The position numbers were made by a program, and so were the translations under genes. From an uncultured cyanobacterium (lineage in GTDB: Bacteria; Cyanobacteriota; Cyanobacteriia; Cyanobacteriales; Nostocaceae), in contig CAIVAU010000117.1 of assembly GCA_903903925.1 (NCBI GenBank), forward strand, positions 1-37,500: 37,500 bases of DNA, in the 5' to 3' direction. Of the stretch, positions 32,589-37,500 are shown piece after piece; within the stretch, counting starts at the first letter, position 1; every line of letters starts with the position of its first letter. Below the pieces are notes generated by a model. The model was given only the letters and a program-made list of their open reading frames with translations. It had not been told where the DNA came from and made no database searches.

Positions 32589-33479
32589 TCACTTACCAAG
32601 ACGAATGTATTCTAGAATATATTGGGCTGTCGTGTGGGGCTGCTCAAGTTGAGGCGCATGACCACAATTTTTTAGCTTGATCAGCTGAGAATTAGCAATA
32701 TTTTGCTGAAACCTCTCTGCATCGCTAACCCCCAGCATATCATCAGCTTCTCCCCATAAAATTAGTGTTGGTTTATCAACTTGGGCAATTTTTTCTGCAA
32801 AGTTGCTGTAATCTCCACTTTTAACGAATGAGATCATGGCATCATGCCAACCAGGCATTTCCTGGTGTAACTCTGCACACCGGATAGCCTCAAGAGTCAT
32901 AGTATTTAAATTAGCCAGACTACCCAAATTTAATGCCAACAGTTTGCGTTGCCGTAAGTATTCCACAGCCAAGAAGTCAAAAGGCGGAAACAAGAATTTG
33001 CTAAAAGCAGGACCACTCGTATAGCCTAAGCTATTAATTAGTACCAACGATTTCACAACTTCTGGGTAGGTGAGGGTAAAATCAATTGCCGCTGCTCCTC
33101 CCATTGAAGCACCTACCAGGATTACAGGTTGGTTGATTAAAGTTTTCCAGAAGTGGTAAAGGTGAATTTTAATTGCAGTTGGGCTATAGTTTATTCCTTT
33201 TAGCCGTTGTGTAAAGCCAAAACCTAACAAATCCACTGCCCATGTTTCATTTTGAGTGGCAAGTAATGGTAAGAGAAGACGGAACTCCAGGATGGAACTG
33301 TCGAAACCATGCAGCAGCAGAATTGGTGTCCCTCCCATGCCTCGATGGATGTAGGTTGTGAAAATTGGTTGCTGGCTGAGGGTAGTTGCAATGGCAATTC
33401 TTTCCATGGTTTGAACTAGAGCGATCGCCTCCCCATCCTTTAATTGCTCAACTTGTGATGGTAAAAAAGTGGGAAACAT
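32589..33479 (-). CDS. alpha/beta hydrolase
   Basis: A 296-residue hydrolase with a full catalytic triad: Ser in VGASMGGAAAIDF, Asp in LILWGEADDMLGVSDAE and His in LKNCGHAPQLEQPH. The HG oxyanion motif is in ILLLHGFDSSILEFR. Before the core, 40 N-terminal residues (DGEAIALVQTMERIAIATTL) are typical of the cyanobacterial subgroup. A cap region lies around residues 150-215. There is no signal peptide. It sits between a TPR gene and the VOC gene, all minus strand and close together, so an operon is possible. The substrate is unknown. Confidence 0.85.
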   Translation of the reverse strand: MFPTFLPSQVEQLKDGEAIALVQTMERIAIATTLSQQPIFTTYIHRGMGGTPILLLHGFDSSILEFRLLLPLLATQNETWAVDLLGFGFTQRLKGINYSPTAIKIHLYHFWKTLINQPVILVGASMGGAAAIDFTLTYPEVVKSLVLINSLGYTSGPAFSKFLFPPFDFLAVEYLRQRKLLALNLGSLANLNTMTLEAIRCAELHQEMPGWHDAMISFVKSGDYSNFAEKIAQVDKPTLILWGEADDMLGVSDAERFQQNIANSQLIKLKNCGHAPQLEQPHTTAQYILEYIRLGK

Positions 33480-33541
33480 GGCTTTGTTAGGTGTTAGTGA
33501 TTAGTTGTTAGTTGATAATGAGAAAGACAGCAGATCAAAAT

Positions 33542-34651
33542 TTATTGGATAGTTAGATTTTTTTGTGTCAACAAACTGGGCTGAGTTTTCAGAAAAATCA
33601 GGCTGCTATATAAATGAAATGCTGGGTCCCAATTGGTCGGTTCTCGACGCAATATATGAACGTGGGACTGAATTTGAGATAGCATTTCTGTTTGCTCAAG
33701 CACTGTCTGTGCAAAGATTGTAAAATCTGATCTTGCTTTGACATGAAGCAATTGTTTGTCAAGCCAGCTGACTAAACTATTCCAATGAATTGCGATCGTA
33801 TTTTGGCTTGCTTGAGCAGCAATTTCTAACCCTTGCTGAAAGTCGTAGCCGTTGTCATGTAATCTAAGAATACAACCTTTACTTGGTATGTGTAAATCAC
33901 AAAATTGGAAGTAGTCTTGGGTTTGCGTTTTTCGTTCCAACCTACCCCGCACATCGCGGTCTACAACTTGTTCAAAAATAGGCAATAATCCGACAACGCG
34001 CCCTTTGACTTCTGACCAGTCAAAACTGAGAGAATCGAGTTGATTTGCTTGATTGTGGCAAACAACAGTCACTTGTGGTGTAGATGCTTGAAAATAGTTG
34101 ACTTGAAAAACTTGTATCTGCTGAATTTCAGCTAATGTTGCCCAAAAGCAGGGAATGTCAGCGTTCCGTAGCTGCTTACCATAAAATTTTAGTTCCCCGA
34201 TTTGTCCGCTGCGGTACAAGCGCCAACCACGGCTTGGGAGCAGTAACCGGGCGCTGTAAATGTCTAGCTGCATAATCTGAGCGAATTTTTGGGCTGCTTG
34301 GGTTCTCAATTCATTGCTGATCGGTTCTAAGACTAACACGCCCAGTTTGGCACTATGAGCGTCAGCCGTCGTCGCTTCGAGAATAGCTTGTTTTCGTTTT
34401 TCTTGCTCAATATCTTGTAGCCGTTGCAAACCCTGGCGTGCTTGACTCAATATCTTTGTATTAATTGTACTTGATAGTAGTTGCCGATAAACGGTTTCCG
34501 CCTTTTGGTACTTGCTGGATACTTCATATAGCCGTCCTAGATAAAATTGCACCCAAGGATTTTCTGGTGATTCTTTTAGCAGATGTTTGAGTAATTTGGT
34601 AGCAGTTTGATAGTCTTTGCGCTCAAAAGCAGTGGTAAGTTGCTCAAGCAT
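33542..34651 (-). CDS. TPR-containing protein with a conserved C-terminal region
   Basis: A 369-residue cytoplasmic protein. Residues 1-75 form two tetratricopeptide-like repeats (AFERKDYQTATKLLKHLLKE, NPWVQFYLGRLYEVSSKYQK), and a third helix pair follows to about 85. Then comes an unnamed region with LGVLVLEPISNELRTQAAQ, ARLLLPSRGWRLYRSG and KQLRNADIPCFWATLAEIQQ, which appears in cyanobacterial proteins of this length. It likely binds other proteins. It is the first gene of the minus-strand group with the hydrolase and VOC genes, 62 bp from the hydrolase. Confidence 0.78.
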   Translation of the reverse strand: MLEQLTTAFERKDYQTATKLLKHLLKESPENPWVQFYLGRLYEVSSKYQKAETVYRQLLSSTINTKILSQARQGLQRLQDIEQEKRKQAILEATTADAHSAKLGVLVLEPISNELRTQAAQKFAQIMQLDIYSARLLLPSRGWRLYRSGQIGELKFYGKQLRNADIPCFWATLAEIQQIQVFQVNYFQASTPQVTVVCHNQANQLDSLSFDWSEVKGRVVGLLPIFEQVVDRDVRGRLERKTQTQDYFQFCDLHIPSKGCILRLHDNGYDFQQGLEIAAQASQNTIAIHWNSLVSWLDKQLLHVKARSDFTIFAQTVLEQTEMLSQIQSHVHILRREPTNWDPAFHLYSSLIFLKTQPSLLTQKNLTIQ

Positions 34652-34759
34652 ATTTACAAGTTAGGAGTTAGGTGCGTTACGTTACACATCAGTATGTTTT
34701 AGCAAAAATTCTGACGGTTATGGCTGTTGGCGATTTTGCGGTGTTCGCACAAAACAATA

Positions 34760-34794
34760 CCCCCAGCGGATGCCTCAAAAACAATCGCTGGGGG
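34760..34794 (-). terminator. hairpin after the small secreted-protein gene
   Basis: CCCCCAGCG and CGCTGGGGG form a perfect 9-bp stem with a 17-nt loop. On the minus strand it is followed by TATTGTTTTG, and it lies about 95 bp after the stop of the gene at 34890-35135. The region between (34652-34889) has no gene. Confidence 0.55.
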
Positions 34795-34889
34795 CAGTTA
34801 ATAAGTCTAAGAGCTTGATGATTAGAGATCTGCTCCTAAAAACCACTTAAATTGTTGTTCAGTGGTATAATACCTGCTGGTATTGTAGT

Positions 34890-35135
34890 TCAACCCCAAC
34901 CACGTCTCCAAACAGTTGCCCAATGACCACGAACCCAGTATCGCCTTCCATAGTGATAATTCCAATGTCCGGGAATCCATTCTCGAACGTAACGAGCAAT
35001 TTGATTAGATGCTGGAACATTAGATTGTGCTGTGATGGAAGTCGGTAACACGACCGATGCTGCTTTTACCGAAGTTGGTAAGGAAGTCACAGCAAACGGT
35101 AGAGCAAGCAGGGTACAGGCTAAAATACGTTTCAT
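34890..35135 (-). CDS. small secreted basic protein with WIPGHW motif
   Basis: The frame opens at an ATG at 35144, but the ATG at 35135 (MKRILACTLLALPFAV) has AGGAG nine bases upstream and is preferred, giving 81 residues. An N-terminal signal peptide ends near VKA-AS. The mature protein is short and ends in an aromatic and Arg-rich tail with EWIPGHWNYHYGRRYWVRG and WATVWRRGW. The W-x-P-G-H-W type repeats occur in small periplasmic or surface proteins of bacteria. Function is unknown. Confidence 0.75.
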   Translation of the reverse strand: MKRILACTLLALPFAVTSLPTSVKAASVVLPTSITAQSNVPASNQIARYVREWIPGHWNYHYGRRYWVRGHWATVWRRGWG

Positions 35136-35661
35136 TGTTTCCATCTCCTATCTGATGAGGATGTGAAATTCAAGCTCACCGAATTAGTTAACTACTATTT
35201 AGACTTGGTCAGACGAGATATTGGTTCAATTTGCTGAAAAATTCCACCTACAACAGCACCGTAAAGCCCAGAATACTTAGATAGGGTCTGCCAATCCCCA
35301 ATTCTCGAAGTTTGACTTTGACATCCGACCAAATGTATATGCGCGATTTATTTCAGTTTATCTCGTGTTCCCGGTGCAACCTGTGCATGAAGATTAGTGC
35401 GGTCGAGTTTCTTTCTGCCAGCCATAAGTGTTAACCATAATCACGTAAAAATGGTTTACATATATAAGGTAGCCAAAATATTGCATAAGCGATAGCAAAG
35501 CCAGTAAAGCGAACGCAAGTGCGTCTCCCCTTGAAAGAAGCATCTAAGATATAAGTCAAATTCTTGAGAAATTGAAAGAAGTGTGTTAGTTGTTGGTAGT
35601 GTTGATCCACGCTTTGTACTGTGTTATTTAAGTTTTAGGATCTTAAAGGAGGTTTTGTAAC
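35136..35661. other. spacer before the CRISPR leader
   Basis: About 526 bp with no recognisable gene. Its right part (from about 35590) leads to the strong Shine-Dalgarno sequence AAAGGAGG at 35645-35652. AT-rich stretches here could hold the leader promoter, but I cannot identify a clear consensus. Confidence 0.55.
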
Positions 35662-35832
35662 ATGGTCATCGACGCATCTCGTCAAATCGCTGAAACCCTA
35701 TGTTTTTCGTTGAGATGCGTCGATGCTATACGTGGTAAGGCTTTGAGTGCCATACTTTGGTCAGTTTTGTCCGTTCTACAGCATGATTTTTTGAGATGCG
35801 TCGATTTGGCGGCTGAAACCCTTACTGGATAA
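35662..35832 (+). CDS. 56-codon ORF inside the CRISPR leader
   Basis: An ATG at 35662 is preceded by AAAGGAGG (35645-35652), nine bases away, the best Shine-Dalgarno sequence I saw in the window. The frame runs MVIDASRQIAETLCFSLRCV to ...FLRCVDLAAETLTG and stops at a TAA 17 bp before the first repeat. The peptide repeats itself: (Q)IAETL and AAETL, and LRCVD twice, matching repeats in the DNA. No known family is recognised. It may be a real small protein or leader peptide. It may also be a chance frame over leader repeats, but the strong ribosome-binding site argues for translation. I infer no function. Confidence 0.45.
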   Translation: MVIDASRQIAETLCFSLRCVDAIRGKALSAILWSVLSVLQHDFLRCVDLAAETLTG

Positions 35833-35849
35833 AGGCTCCCAGACGAACT
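35667..35849 (+). promoter_or_regulatory. candidate CRISPR leader with repeated motifs
   Basis: The repeats are read on the plus strand and end GGAAAC, as crRNA repeats usually do, so the leader should be to the left. GAGATGCGTCGAT occurs at 35712-35724 and 35793-35805, and its reverse complement at 35669-35681. GCTGAAACCCT occurs at 35690-35700 and 35812-35822. These could be binding sites for adaptation or regulatory proteins. Confidence 0.55.
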
Positions 35850-37355
35850 CCCTACCGATTGGGTTAAATCGGATTAGTTGGAAACAAAATTTTACTGACG
35901 GGCCCTGCAAAAGCTCCGCCCCTACCGATTGGGTTAAATCGGATTAGTTGGAAACAAGCACCTCGCCGACTCGCTCAGCCGCTTCAACGGCAGCCCCTAC
36001 CGATTGGGTTAAATCGGATTAGTTGGAAACCTTCGGATCTTCATATACAGACTGCCAATCGCTTATGGCCGTCCCTACCGATTGGGTTAAATCGGATTAG
36101 TTGGAAACCATTATCTTCTTCTTGCAACATTACCTTTAAAACAAAGTCCCTACCGATTGGGTTAAATCGGATTAGTTGGAAACTATCCAGGAATACTTCA
36201 TAGTGATGGCGGCTATGACCCTACCGATTGGGTTAAATCGGATTAGTTGGAAACCATATATAGGATAACCTGCTGTATATGCTTCAAAAAAGGCACCCTA
36301 CCGATTGGGTTAAATCGGATTAGTTGGAAACAAAAGGCAAGCTTGGCTATGGCGTGGGGATTCTTTCCCCTACCGATTGGGTTAAATCGGATTAGTTGGA
36401 AACCTGCTCCATGCACGAAACTTATCCGATAGTCCTCCTGCCCTACCGATTGGGTTAAATCGGATTAGTTGGAAACTTGTCATGGTCACTGCCATTAATG
36501 ATGCTTCTGGCATCCCTACCGATTGGGTTAAATCGGATTAGTTGGAAACAAAGCTTTCCGCTAGATTGAAGACAAGAGAAGCATTAACCCCTACCGATTG
36601 GGTTAAATCGGATTAGTTGGAAACCTTTTGCAGCGTAATCAATTGATGCATCTGCAGTGGCCCCTACCGATTGGGTTAAATCGGATTAGTTGGAAACGTT
36701 TGAACATCCCTAACAAATCTATCCCACACTTTTCCCTACCGATTGGGTTAAATCGGATTAGTTGGAAACAACTAAATCTTCCAACTTTGCATCTTTAGAG
36801 AAAGCCCTACCGATTGGGTTAAATCGGATTAGTTGGAAACCAGATGCCTAAGATTTCTTGTCTCGCATCAATAATGCGCCCTACCGATTGGGTTAAATCG
36901 GATTAGTTGGAAACTGTTTGGTGAAACAGTTATCGGCGAGTTGCAAAGTCCAATTCCCTACCGATTGGGTTAAATCGGATTAGTTGGAAACAGGAACTAC
37001 CTGTACTCTATTATAACGGTGATAACGGCTCCCCTACCGATTGGGTTAAATCGGATTAGTTGGAAACTTGACGCTCCAAGACGTCAAACTCGTTTTTTTT
37101 CAACCCCTACCGATTGGGTTAAATCGGATTAGTTGGAAACCATTTGAAGCAGAGGTGATGGTCAGCTGATTTTTCCCTACCGATTGGGTTAAATCGGATT
37201 AGTTGGAAACCGCGAGTTCCCTAATATCTTTATCGATCAACTGACCCCCTACCGATTGGGTTAAATCGGATTAGTTGGAAACGGAAATAGGAACGAAAGT
37301 TAAAGTGTACAACACTAAACCCTACCGATTGGGTTAAATCGGATTAGTTGGAAAC
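35850..37355 (+). CRISPR. CRISPR array, 21 repeats of 36 nt and 20 full spacers
   Basis: Twenty-one 36-nt repeats beginning CCCTACCGATTGGG and ending AGTTGGAAAC appear identical by eye. CCGATT and AATCGG inside each repeat form a 6-bp stem with a 6-nt loop, which suits cleavage by a Cas6-type nuclease. Spacers are 34-42 nt long (34, 39, 42, 39, 35, 41, 36, 37, 37, 39, 37, 36, 35, 38, 41, 40, 37, 34, 36, 37). I saw no spacer that clearly matches elsewhere in the window. No cas gene is present here, so the subtype cannot be assigned. The last repeat is not degenerate, so the distal end may have been cut away (see 37384-37500). Confidence 0.97.
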
Positions 37356-37383
37356 AAGTATCTGCGCCTGTATTGGGGTGTCC

Positions 37384-37500
37384 TGTCACTTCAACCATAA
37401 AATGGCAGTGGAATAAACCATAAAGTGGCAAGAAAAAAACCTGAAACACTGATGATTTGGTTGTGGCTGATAGCCAGTCAATTAGCAAGTGCAAGCATTA
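37384..37500. mobile_element. possible transposon end beyond the array
   Basis: After repeat 21 only 28 bases of a presumed spacer remain (37356-37383). Then comes TGTCACTTC followed by two near-identical 15-bp sites, AACCATAAAATGGCA (37393-37407) and AACCATAAAGTGGCA (37416-37430), 23 bp apart. A TGT end with spaced repeats is the layout of Tn7/Mu-type transposon ends. The element would continue past the window. No transposase is visible, so this is a hypothesis. Confidence 0.35.

Noticed and set aside
36247..36432. 61-codon open frame inside the CRISPR array
   Set aside because: It only reads through repeats and spacers, giving the same NRISWK residues in each repeat, and has no ribosome-binding site.
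37452..37500. start of an ORF (ATG at 37452) running off the right edge
   Set aside because: Only 16 codons are visible and there is no ribosome-binding site, so it cannot be judged.

Overview
The window looks like a chromosomal segment of a filamentous (Nostocales-type) cyanobacterium. Supporting signs are many HIP1-type GCGATCGC octamers, abundant tandem heptamer repeats (STRRs, mostly between genes), MITE-like palindromes, a DevB/DevC exporter pair, a pentapeptide-repeat protein, a DUF92 protein and a tpiA next to folP. I cannot name the species.

Layout. 1-2000: a beta-solenoid-like repeat protein, MITE-like palindromes, a relic of a glycosyltransferase gene and a small secreted protein. 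2011-8142 (all minus strand): devB, devC, an NAD-dependent epimerase, a truncated GT2 glycosyltransferase, a DUF2141 protein and an intact membrane GT2. This is probably a glycolipid or polysaccharide synthesis and export cluster, but no DevA ATPase is present. 8672-14879 (plus): a ParB-like protein fused to a degenerate methyltransferase, a small conserved protein, a Wza-like polysaccharide export protein and a DUF1400 alpha/beta hydrolase. 15040-18010: a structured non-coding stretch, a paraslipin, and folP and tpiA on the opposite strand. 18203-23554: a DUF697 GTPase, an SRPBCC protein, several small proteins and a GT4 glycosyltransferase. 23918-30339: a subtilase with an RTX-like stretch, a DUF92 membrane protein, and a SurA-like isomerase overlapping a type I secretion ABC exporter. 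30351-35135: three enzyme-like proteins (two hydrolases and a VOC protein), a TPR protein and small proteins. 35850-37355: a CRISPR array of 21 identical 36-nt repeats with no cas genes in the window.

Two themes stand out. First, small repeats rewrite gene ends. Heptamer STRRs appear to extend or interrupt several genes in frame (the FolP N-terminus, the middle of the DUF92 protein, the C-terminus of the 10758 protein), and a MITE-like element supplies the stop codon of the SRPBCC gene. Second, the CRISPR locus is unusual at both ends. A 56-codon ORF with a strong Shine-Dalgarno sequence fills the leader and stops 17 bp before the first repeat. After the last repeat the array breaks off into what looks like a transposon end with two near-identical 15-bp sites.

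All calls come from reading the sequence and recalling family motifs. No database search was run.
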